Origin: Acholoe squamosa
Lineage: Eukaryota > Annelida > Polychaeta > Phyllodocida > Polynoidae
Assembly (NCBI GenBank): GCA_949317995.1
Contig: OX439040.1
Location: 28,560,030 to 28,624,029, forward strand
Direction: 5' to 3'
DNA length: 64,000 nucleotides
Positions 32,844-43,039 of the stretch are shown piece after piece; the first letter of the stretch is position 1, and each line of letters opens with the position of its first letter. Made by a program: the position numbers and the translations under genes. Below the pieces are notes generated by a model that worked only from the letters and a program-made list of their open reading frames with translations, was not told the origin of the DNA and ran no database searches.

Positions 32844-33898
32844 CCATGAACCAGGAGCTACTCATTACCTACCAGACTATCTGTCTCATGTACAAGAAGA
32901 CGAGGAAAACAGTGACGAGGAGGAATTCGAACCAGACGTGGGATGTGAAATATTCAACATTGAACCCAACCAGGAGATAAGCACTGAGAGAATGATGAGA
33001 GCTCAGTGCGACGATCCAACCTGCAATCAGATGATTGAATACCTGGAAGACGAGGACACAAAAGGACAACATAGAACAATTCAAGAAACTGGCTGAAACA
33101 TACACAGACGAATATGAGGAAAATCTTAGAAAAAGATTGGACACAGGAAAACGACCTGTAGACTTCAATGAAGGAGATCTCGTCTATGTGTATGACCCTA
33201 CGTGTTCTGCAAACCGAGTCTCGAAATTCTCGGACCGCTACAAAGGGCCCTACCGCATAGAAGAGGTGAAGGATGACCACCTAGTGCGTGTGGCATCTGT
33301 AGCAACTGGTGTTAAAATACCACACTTCGTGAACATACAAAAACTCAAAAGGTGTTACACGACATGGGCACCAGCGATAGCAGAGGAAGATGATGTAGAT
33401 GAAGAAGAAAATGAAAATCCTGATGAAGAAGTAGATGAAGAAAACGACAGTTATGAAGAAGAAAGAAATGAAGAATTTCCTGAAGAAATGGAAGAAGAAA
33501 ATGAAATACATGAAGAATCTATAGAAGAAAAAAAGGTCCTGACACAAGAGGACCCTCCTGGAGCAAAGAATCAGGACGCTGACGTGCTTCGGGCACTAGG
33601 CAAGGTGGGCAAAAATGACAAAGAAAATGCTGACGCGCTTCGGGCGCTAGGCTTGGTGGGAAAAAATGAGAAAAGTAAAGAAAAGGCTAGCCTGGACAGA
33701 CGGTCTGCCAGTGACGACGCCACTAAAAAGAAGCAATCAGTGGCGCACGCCCGCACCCCTTCCTCGACGCCCCCGGCTCAGGAAAGCTGCAAGAAACCTT
33801 CTCTGAGGAGTAGTCGCCCCAGGGCCGCAGCCCGTACCCCTACGCACTGGACCGATACAGACGGGGAGGACGATGAATGTGATTTCATTGTGATATAA
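32844..33898 (+). pseudogene. pol: Pol remnants, copy D
   Basis: Two blocks are fused: about 32844-33052 (end of RNase H to start of integrase, from PGATHYLPDYLS) and about 33053-33898 (integrase GPY/F module and acidic tail ending DDECDFIVI). Most of the integrase core and everything upstream is missing. The tail frame is intact from 33035 to 33898. Confidence 0.75.
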
Positions 33899-35145
33899 AT
33901 ATTGAATTGACCTGGTATTCCCAACGGCGGGGAGTTGGTACAGAGGCCAGCGGGTATGGGAACACCGTGTCCCGGGTTCCACAGGTTTCAACTATTAGGA
34001 CTTATTACTATTTAAAACCTCTGAGGTTATGAAAAATGTATATGAAACCCCTGGCTTATCACAAGATTATATGAATGATAAACGGAAACTATAATGGAAA
34101 TACAATGAAAAGTAACGAAGAATGAAAAGGATACTTATAAAGTACTACAATGAAAATACGTGCCTCGCACAATACGCGCTACAACTAGCCCATTACACAT
34201 TAAACATGAAAGCAATGCGCTATAGTTATCTAAGAAGTTACACAAGCTGTTTTTGAAGGAGAGCAATGAATAGTTATCCTCAGGGGATCTAGCATACTCT
34301 AAAAGAAATATAGGAAGCAGAAGGCAGGACTAAAACGTCGACTACTCCACTCTATTCTAAAAGCAGAACAAGGCTGACACCTAGTGTGCGAATTAGGAAC
34401 CACGCATTAGGACAGCGCAGTGGCGCCGCCTGACGTGCATATTGGGTACTATACGTGACACAGGCGCCGTGGCGCCGCCTGACGGCAAACAAAGGAACTA
34501 AAGACTGATACACGGCGCAGCAACGCCATCTGGTGTGAAATATTATGACTAGAGCCTACAGCTCTGCATAGACCTCTGAATGACCTCCGACTCCTACTAA
34601 ACCTTACTGCACTGCATACGCGCTATTTAGTACGACATATTTACAAATGAACAGCTGTGATTATGATATTTTCAACCCCAAGAATATGGTTATAGGTGTG
34701 CAATCTGGAGTATGCACTACACATTTGAAATGGAATGATATGAACTGACTTATAATGCCAAAATGCACGGCGAAATCTATTTATGTATATATGAGCAGGT
34801 ACAATACTGAGGAAAAGGTCTAGAAACACGGTTTTGGAATGTATATGCCATAAGGAAAATGAAGATATTGCTGGGCAAACTACAGATACCCAGATAACAT
34901 TTTTAGCAGAAAAGTACACGTTGTATGGATATGACTATAGTTATGAAAAGCACAACTTAAACTGATAGTATCATACTAAAATTTCCACCAAAAATAACTA
35001 TCTGTGAAAAATCTGTAAGCTCATAATAACCTGGAACAGAAGACAGTACTTACACTGAGTGCAATTTGGTGCATAAGGACGGCGCCCCAAATGGTAACAG
35101 ATCCAATGATTGTATTACAGTGAGCAGGGATCGCTGCTAGGCACG
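33899..35145. other. Spacer between integrase and internal promoter, copy D
   Basis: No sense-strand gene. Homologous to 13311-14455 of copy B. It contains the conserved opposite-strand frame at 34641-34919. Confidence 0.5.
34641..34919 (-). other. Conserved opposite-strand open frame (~92 codons), copy D
   Basis: Counterpart of 13439-13711 and 24464-24742, open in all three copies. It lies downstream of the outward-facing internal promoter at 35149-35156 and of its donor. No ATG; status unresolved. Confidence 0.3.
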
Positions 35146-35521
35146 CTACTTATATAGGACCCGCTCGATCAGGATTGGCTGAGTAAGGAGCCTGCTGGGC
35201 TGGGAGCCGACTTCCTGGCTGCACAGGAAACCAGCAGCACTCTGTTTATGCCAGAGAGAACTGTGGGAAGGCGCGCAATGCACTGTGGGACGGCTGCTCT
35301 GTGAGTAACTTCCGCCTGCCCCCTGTATATATAGCAGTAATGGCACTCCTCCCTCTGCAGTCTTGATGAAGACACCACTGGAGTACCATACCCTGCACCA
35401 GATCACTACTCAGCGAGCTGCTCTGCACCATACTATAACTCTACTCTAGACAGGAGTCATGCCATCAATAGAATATTGCACTAACCTGTGAGTTAGCTGT
35501 CTCTGTCTAGTTTCTGCTAAT
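35146..35521. promoter_or_regulatory. Bidirectional internal promoter region, copy D
   Basis: The minus strand reads TATATAAG at 35149-35156, facing away from the accessory ORFs, with the donor just beyond. TATATATA near 35327-35335 faces the accessory ORFs. TGTGGGAA at 35262-35269 and TGTGGGAC near 35285 are CSL-type. The accessory leader follows to the ATG at 35522. Confidence 0.5.
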
Positions 35522-35692
35522 ATGCAGACAGAACGCTCTGCATACCTGGAATATTGTAATTTATTTGCAATTTTTGGAGGCCTTACTCTAGGATGTCTGC
35601 TTGCCTGCTGCAGACACACTTTTGAACAGTTACAAGCCGCTCGTGAGGAAATAATACCGCTACATAGAGCATCTAACACTCACCCAGGATAA
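35522..35692 (+). CDS. 56-residue single-pass membrane protein, copy D
   Basis: An intact first ORF of the accessory cassette. One membrane segment with FGGLTLG, then LLACC and a charged tail. One Ile-to-Asn change in the hydrophobic segment (YCNLF) relative to copies A-C may weaken it. A conserved GTAAGT donor-like site lies 37 bases after the stop (35730), before the next ATG, suggesting alternative splicing of cassette mRNAs. Confidence 0.6.
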   Translation: MQTERSAYLEYCNLFAIFGGLTLGCLLACCRHTFEQLQAAREEIIPLHRASNTHPG

Positions 35693-35759
35693 CAAAACAT
35701 TAGTGCCTGGCACACATTATTTATTCAAGTAAGTTTAGAAATTGTGACTATACTGTGAT

Positions 35760-36281
35760 ATGAGCATCTACACAAGAAGCGGCAAGAGAATATTGGATGA
35801 AAGTGTCAGCGATTACTCCACCGACTCTTGGTGGGGAAACTACTATTATAAAATAGAAACTTTTGATAAAACTAAAGCCACTTTACTGGGTTTGGCGGTA
35901 GATCACCTGAGGATCTACAAATTACCTACATCACTACAGACTCTAGTCAATCGGCACCATGCCACCTACACTGTTGGAAAATTAACTTCGCACCTTCCCT
36001 GGGACAATCTGTGTTTCTATTGTCATAGCAACGAGAAACCAGGCAGAGATTGTCGCACGTGTCTTAAAAGATATGAATTAAGATATCTGCATAACCTGGA
36101 AAAGCTCTTCGGGGACAAAGTAAAAAGTACACTTAATTTGAAGAGGGAAATTGGCAAAAAGTACTTATACATTGCAGGACCCTTAGGTGAACCCTCACCT
36201 CCACCTTACCCTGATATGTGGACAATAGAAATACTTAAGAAAATCTTAATGCAAAAAACTGGCACGCTCAATGACTTATAA
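35760..36281 (+). CDS. CxxC zinc-type accessory protein, copy D
   Basis: An intact 173-residue ORF. The N-terminus is polar with Ser/Tyr/Trp (SDYSTDSWWGNYYYK). The middle is helical, and residues about 85-105 hold CFYC-x9-CRTC, a likely zinc site. A conserved PLGEPSPPPYPDMW segment follows, then a basic C-terminus. PPPYP resembles a PPxY WW-domain ligand, which in retroviruses can recruit Nedd4-type ligases, but that role is not shown here. The stop overlaps the next ATG (TAATG). Copies A and B are broken. Confidence 0.65.
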   Translation: MSIYTRSGKRILDESVSDYSTDSWWGNYYYKIETFDKTKATLLGLAVDHLRIYKLPTSLQTLVNRHHATYTVGKLTSHLPWDNLCFYCHSNEKPGRDCRTCLKRYELRYLHNLEKLFGDKVKSTLNLKREIGKKYLYIAGPLGEPSPPPYPDMWTIEILKKILMQKTGTLNDL

Positions 36282-36520
36282 TGACACCGCCGGTCAACAC
36301 AACGAGACATTCACACATATGCAGTGTATGTGGAGACATATTTAATATCAGACAGGAAGTCGTGTGGCACCTTCAGTTATGCCACCCCTACCTAGGTACA
36401 CACTGTGACACATGCAATGTAACATATGCTTCTACCATTAAATTGAAAATCCACTACGGCACCGCCGCACACCGCGTTGCCTTGATGCGCAGCAGATACG
36501 CCGATCTAGTCACGGAATAA
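36281..36520 (+). CDS. Tandem C2H2 zinc-finger protein, copy D
   Basis: An intact 79-residue ORF. Fingers: CSVC-x12-H-x4-H and CDTC-x12-H-x5-H. The C-terminal tail is basic then acidic. Its start overlaps the upstream stop by one base, pointing to coupled translation from one mRNA. It is conserved in three copies, the strongest of the regulator candidates. Confidence 0.7.
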   Translation: MTPPVNTTRHSHICSVCGDIFNIRQEVVWHLQLCHPYLGTHCDTCNVTYASTIKLKIHYGTAAHRVALMRSRYADLVTE

Positions 36521-36545
36521 TATTCTAATTGGAAGAAATACAATC

Positions 36546-36782
36546 ATGAGTATTGAAACTATCATGATGAATGAGGACAGCCGGCCAACACGCGAGCCAT
36601 TGGACACATTTGATTACACCTACGAAAATGATCCAATTACCGCGGAGATAATGGAAGACTTATCTGATGAAGAATATGACGATATCAGGGACGAGGATTA
36701 CCCCACCCCTGAGGAAATACAGGAACTCCTAGCAAGATTCATCCAGGCCCAGCGCACATCTAGGAGAAATGCACGTGCCTAG
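36546..36782 (+). CDS. Small acidic accessory protein, copy D
   Basis: An intact 78-residue ORF from the ATG at 36546, 25 bases after the zinc-finger ORF. Very acidic middle, C-terminal amphipathic helix and basic end (SRRNARA). Copy A keeps the same pattern with substitutions and a four-residue loss. No known family. Confidence 0.6.
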   Translation: MSIETIMMNEDSRPTREPLDTFDYTYENDPITAEIMEDLSDEEYDDIRDEDYPTPEEIQELLARFIQAQRTSRRNARA

Positions 36783-36795
36783 TCATTTTGCCATT

Positions 36796-36870
36796 ATGAC
36801 AGTAAATATGGCTGAGGGACCTGCTATGCCCATAATCGTCATAGTAATTGAGTCCGACGATGAGGAATGA
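36796..36870 (+). CDS. 24-residue SUMO-interaction-like micropeptide, copy D
   Basis: The ORF encodes 24 residues ending PIIVIVIESDDEE. The aliphatic run followed by Glu, Ser, Asp and Glu fits the SUMO-interacting motif with a phosphorylatable acidic flank. Only 13 bases separate it from the acidic ORF. It could be a free peptide, or an exon or remnant of a longer protein. Confidence 0.5.
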   Translation: MTVNMAEGPAMPIIVIVIESDDEE

Positions 36871-36977
36871 CTCATGTAAAATTGCTATATTGCCACAGGT
36901 CATATATCGTTTGCACATGTTATTATAGACAATAGACTGTTGAGTTAATTCTGTGTTGGAAAAACAATACGACCGAC

Positions 36978-37400
36978 ATGGCTGCTACATTGGGCACTGC
37001 TGAACCATGTGCACATGCAGCAGGGATTCACATTTATGATATCGACAGTTGTTTGAGTATTTGCTATATTCCTGTGATAACAAGGGAATCCTTTTTCGCT
37101 GTGCGAAATGGACAATGTAAAACAGCTGGTATTTATTTCAATGTGTTTCCCCTTGACTCTGTAGATCGCACCATCATCACCATCCCATTCTACTTCGGGA
37201 GACTGGACAACGTGACAAGGATGTATTCATTAACCAATTTGTGCTGCTGCCCTACCTGCGTAAATAAGACAGCATCAGAGGCAAGTCATAAAGGCTGGGA
37301 CAGAGTAGCTGCAATAAAAGATAAATACGTCACCAACGCCCTCGTCCTTCCCTCCCCCTTCAGTTCATCGGAAGTAGGAGCAAGTAGCGCACTCCAATAA
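36978..37400 (+). CDS. 140-residue Cys-containing accessory protein, copy D
   Basis: An intact ORF of the same length as in copy B. Conserved features are the N-terminal AATLGTAEPCAHAAG segment, mixed hydrophobic strands, LCCCPTC and a Ser-rich tail. No domain is recognised. It lies between the micropeptide and the acylated ORF in a compact tandem array. Confidence 0.6.
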   Translation: MAATLGTAEPCAHAAGIHIYDIDSCLSICYIPVITRESFFAVRNGQCKTAGIYFNVFPLDSVDRTIITIPFYFGRLDNVTRMYSLTNLCCCPTCVNKTASEASHKGWDRVAAIKDKYVTNALVLPSPFSSSEVGASSALQ

Positions 37401-37424
37401 GACACATTGAACTTGGGAAATACA

Positions 37425-37631
37425 ATGGGTGCCTGTCTTGGAGCTAGGGCGCGCCCGCCCCCAGCCGTACAGATGCACAAGGTAGAACTAAGCCCTCGGT
37501 CCGCCAGGTACTCCACTACCAGGAGACCCCTACGCAAAGTATACCTGGGACCGCAGTATGTGCATGATAATAGGCCTCTGCCGGCGCCACCACTCCCTCT
37601 GCCACACCCTGTTGGGACATGTGTGAATTAG
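37425..37631 (+). CDS. MGACLG-type acylated basic protein, copy D
   Basis: A 68-residue ORF starting 24 bases after the 140-residue ORF. MGACLGAR fits N-myristoylation plus palmitoylation. The basic body and Pro-rich end match copy B almost completely. A role at the inner membrane leaflet is inferred from the N-terminus alone. Confidence 0.5.
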   Translation: MGACLGARARPPPAVQMHKVELSPRSARYSTTRRPLRKVYLGPQYVHDNRPLPAPPLPLPHPVGTCVN

Positions 37632-37725
37632 GTGCATCTACCTCACAAAAGAAAGACTTCACACAGGATAACTACTAGTATCAAAATTATGCAATATTTT
37701 GAGGAAACTGTCAGATTCTAATATG

Positions 37726-37733
37726 TATAAATA
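37726..37733 (+). promoter_or_regulatory. TATA box upstream of the MGNVCC ORF, copy D
   Basis: TATAAATAGGGG, near consensus, about 150 bases before the ATG at 37880; identical in copy B. Confidence 0.45.
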
Positions 37734-37879
37734 GGGGATATATTGCTCATTGCGTAGTACATCAGGATCTACTCACTATACACCTTCACTGAGCCCAATA
37801 GACCTGAATAACCCCGCCAGCACCCAGCAGATGGAGGCACTGACAGAGAGGTATACTGTGTCCAGCCCTAACTGTGGAA

Positions 37880-38242
37880 ATGGGCAACGTCTGCTGCAAT
37901 ATGACATCCACTGCCTCATGGCATTACTCATCGTCTGACAACGATGGATCAGCGGATGGTTTAGGTATGTCCGGCCGATGCGGAGCCTTGCCAGACCTGA
38001 TCCCTGTGGATGTGGACGGGGCACAGTCTATTATCGTGCCTGGTGGGAATATACTGAGATCAAACTCCAAATCAGGATCATCAGCCGGTATCTGCACCGG
38101 TCCCTCCAACGCCGAGGCTCCAGTGGCCACACATGGACGACATTGCTGCGGGACTTCCGGCGCCTCCCGACCGACTAGAAGTCGCGCTATCCCTACGCAG
38201 TCGGCTGGAGGCTATGCTGTCCCTGCCGCCTGTCGACACTAA
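37880..38242 (+). CDS. MGNVCC-type small protein, copy D
   Basis: A 120-codon ORF starting MGNVCCNMTSTAS, matching copy B for about 85 residues before an indel changes the C-terminus. A myristoylation/palmitoylation N-terminus is likely. The first dozen codons lie outside the opposite-strand gene and the remainder overlaps it. Confidence 0.4.
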   Translation: MGNVCCNMTSTASWHYSSSDNDGSADGLGMSGRCGALPDLIPVDVDGAQSIIVPGGNILRSNSKSGSSAGICTGPSNAEAPVATHGRHCCGTSGASRPTRSRAIPTQSAGGYAVPAACRH

Positions 38243-39163
38243 GTCGGACGGACAGGCAGCAGAATGAGGAGAGTTGCCGCTGGCCTGGCGGCCTACAGTG
38301 GAACAACCGACAGGGGTGGTCCAAGGGTTTGAACCTAGAGCCTGTCCACCGCTGTCTGACGACGATCCTACGGCGGCTGATGATGTGCTGTCGCTGGGAC
38401 CGGATGTCTTGACCATCCCCCCGCCATCAGAACTCCGCGCAGGAGACGAGCTCCTCGACGGAGAGGCAGACGACGACCGCGGCATACTGTCCAACTCGGT
38501 ACTGATGGACCGAAGAATCGTCAGACCCAGGGTGGACGTCTTAACTAATGGGATGGCACGCGTCCTTGGCGACGGCGACGGCTGGCGCACCGGAAGAGTC
38601 CGAACCACCTTACTCACTGCGACAACCCGCGGAGCAGGGGACGGCGACTCCCGACGTGGACTATGTAACCTAGTGCGTCCCGCTCCGGCTGCAACGTTGT
38701 CTCGAAGAATGGTTCGCACAGCCGTGGGATTGACAACCGTCGTAGAGGATCCAGACGGCGAAGTAGCGGCCGGAAATCTGTTATACGGCGCGCCTCGCCA
38801 CCAGCCCGACCCGCCTTCTCCCATGGGCTGCTGCACCGCAACGGGCGACATCATCGGAGGAGCAGTCGGCACCGCATGAACAGGACGATGACTTTGTGGA
38901 ATGGCGCCAGCTTGTAGAGACAATACAGCATTCTGCCGATGACTGGGTGTCGCGCCCACCCTCAATAATGATCCGCTCAGTAGATTCCGCAGGTATTGCT
39001 CCTGGGGCATATACAGCCCAGCCTGCACCAACATACACCGTTGACCCTGTGACGGGTCATCTAACTCCTCCCCTCTAACCAATACGTACACCATGCCTGG
39101 CTTAAAATACTTTCGTCTGACTAGGACGACTGATTGGCCGATGGAGCAAGGAATATATTCCAT
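37924..39163 (-). pseudogene. Opposite-strand Ser/Arg-rich acidic-tail protein, copy D
   Basis: Counterpart of 9181-10420. The frame is open from the ATG at 39163 to near 38130, further than in copy B before the first lesion. A frameshift there displaces the C-terminal acidic segment, which continues in another frame to 37924. The N-terminal 75 residues, the Ser/Arg-rich middle and the DDPDLEFDLSIF tail are the same. The two copies carry different lesions, so both derive from one open ancestor. Confidence 0.6.
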
Positions 39164-39332
39164 GATCGTGCAATCAAAAACTCTTAAAAACTCCAAACAG
39201 GGTTATGTGTCTGAACTGGTGTGATGTACTCTAGTGACTGATTACCCTGATAGCAAATGTGAAACTGAGCTAAATTAGAGGCCTTCCCCTCCCCCAACAC
39301 ATGGAATTGGCTACAATTGTATATACTACAGG

Positions 39333-40204
39333 TGTGCTGTAGCCACTTTAAATCAAGTCAAAAACATCGAGTCAAAACATCGAATCAAAACATCCCAACT
39401 CTGCAACAGACGCCTAGTCTCTGCATTAAACATAGTTACTCCAGCCACCTATACTCCAGACAAGGCATAGGGATCCCCTTCCCAGCAGCCTCTGCGAGTA
39501 TACCTTCCCACAGTGCACCCTGATTGTAAACATTCCCGTCATACAGCTGAAAAGCTGCGTTCTGATTGGTCTAGAAGTGCTGCAGTTCCTGTTGCAATAC
39601 TTTGTGGGAAGGGTGCAAAGAACTGTGGGAAGGCTCCACAGGAAGTGGCCTTTTAAGGCCACGGGACTGGTGGTTGGAGGCGTCTGAGTTGTATATAAGC
39701 AGATGAGCTGACCAAACAGGCAGGAGATAGAATGTAGTGCTCTTCCTGTGAGGACTGACCATACTTACTGCTGGGATACACAGGGTTGGACTGTGTAAGT
39801 ATTAACCTTTGGACTTAGTCATGTTGCTGCAGCACACACCTGGGGTTGGTTCATACTCATCATATTGGAGTTGTACTTGTGACCAGTTAGATTGGAACTC
39901 TACTTTGTATTTGTGACTATTACCATCCTTGCTCAATTGAACCTACAATCCCACGGCTGTGCGAACCACCTGTGAACAAGACTTCTGTGATTTGAAGTGG
40001 ATATTACAATAAATATTGGAACTTTAATCGGCGGATTGCGAGAGTTGTAAGGTCATGGAGAGATGAATGCCTCCTTGACCTTCCTCTACCACTTTCTTTA
40101 GAACAACGAATTAAACCCTTGAATTAATACCATAGTAACCAGCAAACAAGCATCACAACCATCAAACCATTTGAGCTAGCTACCCGTTCACCTACTACCG
40201 TTCA
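39333..40204 (+). mobile_element. Solo LTR-1 inserted in copy D
   Basis: An 872-bp LTR, TGTGCTG to CGTTCA. The flanks carry CAGG on both sides, present once at the matching place in copy B (ACTACAGGGACC, reverse strand near 9020). This empty-site comparison fixes both LTR ends and the 4-bp target duplication of this family. Confidence 0.9.
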
Positions 40205-40579
40205 CAGGGACCTATGTTCTCATCTCTTGTAGGCCTGAGTGACTCAAATTTAAATAAAACACAGTGACCAGATGCTGACCAGATGCTACAGTGAGGCTAC
40301 CAGTGAGCTGATCACCTTACTCCAGCGGGTGGCGCCATCTACACAGTAGTGGTGAAACCAACGCCCCGGCGCCTACCCTAGCGCCCCTGTGGTGAGCAGG
40401 TGAACTAAACGTCCACTGCTCCAGCAGGGCCCCCTACAGCGCATTCTGGGAGCTATAATCGGGCAGTCACCCAGACGCCACCTGGATAACTATATACGAA
40501 CTATAAAGAAATACTAGTCACCCTGCCAACATCTAGGAAACTTTAAAACAGGCAACGTCGCCCGATTCACTACACCAAA
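40205..40579 (+). other. Env upstream region, copy D
   Basis: Homologous to 8641-9015 of copy B in reverse. Includes the candidate TATTTAAA on the minus strand. No ORF. Confidence 0.45.
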
Positions 40580-41729
40580 ATGATTGTCGGGATATCTGTT
40601 GCACAAGTTGCAACCCTGACAATACTGCTGATAGGTTACACGCTCCATCACGTGACTACCCAAGAGACTATACACAGGGAAAAGCTTGGGGTCGTCCTAA
40701 AACCCAGACGTGTGATATCAATAGCAGACACCAGCCACGTGGTGCAACAGCTGACTGTCACCATCCCTCCTGATGTTGGATTAAACCAAGATGTAAACGT
40801 CACGAACATGTGCATAAATCGACTCAACCGTGAAAAAGTAAGAATAGGCAATGGAACAGAAGAGTATGAAGCAGTGTGCAATCAGATTTATGTGTTTGAA
40901 CAATGGCTGGATGAGCTCATTGCCAAGCTCTGTATTGAACGTCATCAGATGATAGCTAAGCTATTGGAAAGTGTACCTCAAGACAACGGACTTAATCGCA
41001 CCATACGTGCAGGAATACCTGTGCTAAATCTAATATCTGAATTTGGATATCATGTGTTCGGAACCGGCCGTGCTTCGGACATTGAATACAATGCAAAAAA
41101 TATAGAAATCCTGACCGAAGCACATAATGAACTTACTGACATTACAAAGGACCTAGTGCTGACCGAAGCACATAATGAACTTACTGACATTACAAAGGAC
41201 CTAGTTCTCGGCACCGTTGGTCCTGGAAACCATCTTCCTGGGTGAACTGACTATGCCATTCGACCATCTGTACAACCAGGGAGAGGCACTGATAAGAGAC
41301 CTATCAATCGATCACCTGTTCCTGAGTGCACGAGCCCGCATCACCTGGGGCATGAGCGTCTATGCAGCCGCAACCCGCCCTGGTCAAGTGCCTAAGATTA
41401 TCCCCCTCCCGAACTCGCTGAAAGTGTCGAAAAGACTGGCGGCCACCCTCGTAGGAGAAGGGAAGTCATCGACAATGACTCGGCTCCTTCGCTTCACTGG
41501 CGGATTAGCCACACCTGTTCCATTCTCCATGCCTAGACTGGCTGAGGCCGGGTGGACCCGCATCGGGGGAGATCTAGCCGACGAACGATTGCTTGATGAC
41601 CTCGGCAGACAGGCACTACGCATGCACAGACGGACAACCGACGCCAGCGCCCCTCCGGCCGCTGTCCCCGTTGAAGTAGGGACAGGTCGGACGAACGAAA
41701 ACATCTACAATGACATTACGGAAGGATGA
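40580..41729 (+). pseudogene. env: Env-like glycoprotein, copy D (large internal deletion)
   Basis: The N-terminal part (40580 to about 41210) is the best-preserved env start in the window. It has a hydrophobic signal-like segment, Asn-glycosylation sequons (NVT, NGT, NRT), an R-T-I-R site and a following hydrophobic region with FGT. About 51 bases are tandemly duplicated at about 41105-41205. The frame then jumps to the C-terminal domain, losing most of the ectodomain and both membrane segments. The C-terminal domain (41217-41729) is open in another frame. Confidence 0.75.
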
Positions 41730-43039
41730 AGTGTTCTGATTGGCTGCACCTCGTGAAGTTCTGTGGCGCACGGCCACATCACAGACAGAAGTTGATAAAA
41801 ACTTTACCAGAAAACTTTCGTTGGCACCAGCTGCCTAACTCTTTATTCTCGTGGAAAAAGAGACAAAAACAAAAAGAAATATATATAAAACATATGTAGG
41901 ACTGACGTGTGATATATAGCAGTATACCTGTACTGATTGATATGAAAAACTCGTCGACGCCCAAGCGCGATCACAGCGAGAGGACAAATGAACTGGTGTA
42001 AAATGATAAACATTGATCAACGGACATTGATTATGAAATTATGAGAGAAGAATAACACTTATAGGAACTAACCACGAATAAAGTAACTTCTAAATTGTTT
42101 TCGGGAAAAGACGTTGATAGAAACTTGCCCAAAATGACATGTATTCTAAACAATGGCAAGAAACTTGTACTATCTTATCGAAGTATAGATAACTGTGAGC
42201 GGTGTTTTGTAAGAATAGGGTTTGAAGACCTAATACTTAGAAAAAGTGTGACAAACTACTGTTTCTTTGATACCAAAGAGAAGAGAGATATTCAAAATTG
42301 TCCCCCCCACTGATCTCTGGGACGTCTGTTTCATTCGTGATTATTCACTGCCGCCCATATACTACCACTAAGGCCGACGTGCCAATCTTCTTGTCTTGTG
42401 TTCTTTTTCCATTCATGATCATTTGGCCTTTTCTGGCTGATCCCCAGCCCATTCTGCGCTCCATCAATGACGCACGGGCAAATCCTTCAAATTCCAATTC
42501 CAATTCTTTTTTACCTGCTACGTGGAGCGTTTGGGCATTTTGCACATCTATGCTTCTGTCCTCAGACGGACAACCCTCATGACTCCGCATTAGCGACCAT
42601 CAGATCATCATCTCATGGAATATGCATACTACTTACCTCCGACTTGAACTTGCTTACAGTTATAAGTCGATTATGAAATCTCTGTAGATGTCTTCCATGT
42701 CCAGTTATGGAATAACGTGATCTCTCTCTCTCTCCAATTGTCACACACGAAGTCGTGATTTGATAAGTTACCATAATAAAATGAGCATGTACGACTCTAC
42801 GACCTCAAAATTGAACAAGGGGTAGTTGTCGAAACCGGGTAACAATTCACACTATTTTATGTAGAAACCTGACATAACCAGTTTATGATGAAAATACCTC
42901 AGGTTTAAGATGAAAATACTGCAGATATAATCAAATGTAACCAAAAACAGCATGTTTGTGTTAGAAACAAAATATAAGTATTCATACTTTTCGAAGTAAA
43001 GAAATTGCTTCTCAATTTCTTTAAATAACCGCCCGCGGG
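41730..43039 (+). other. 3' untranslated region of copy D
   Basis: About 1.3 kb, homologous to 20251-21755. It ends in CCGCCCGCGGG directly before the LTR. A (TC)n run lies near 42720-42735. No convincing gene. Confidence 0.55.

Noticed and set aside
42345..42590. 81-codon minus-strand frame in the env-element 3' UTR, also seen in copy C
   Set aside because: Length and frame differ between copies, with an indel in a poly(A) stretch; no start or family recognised.
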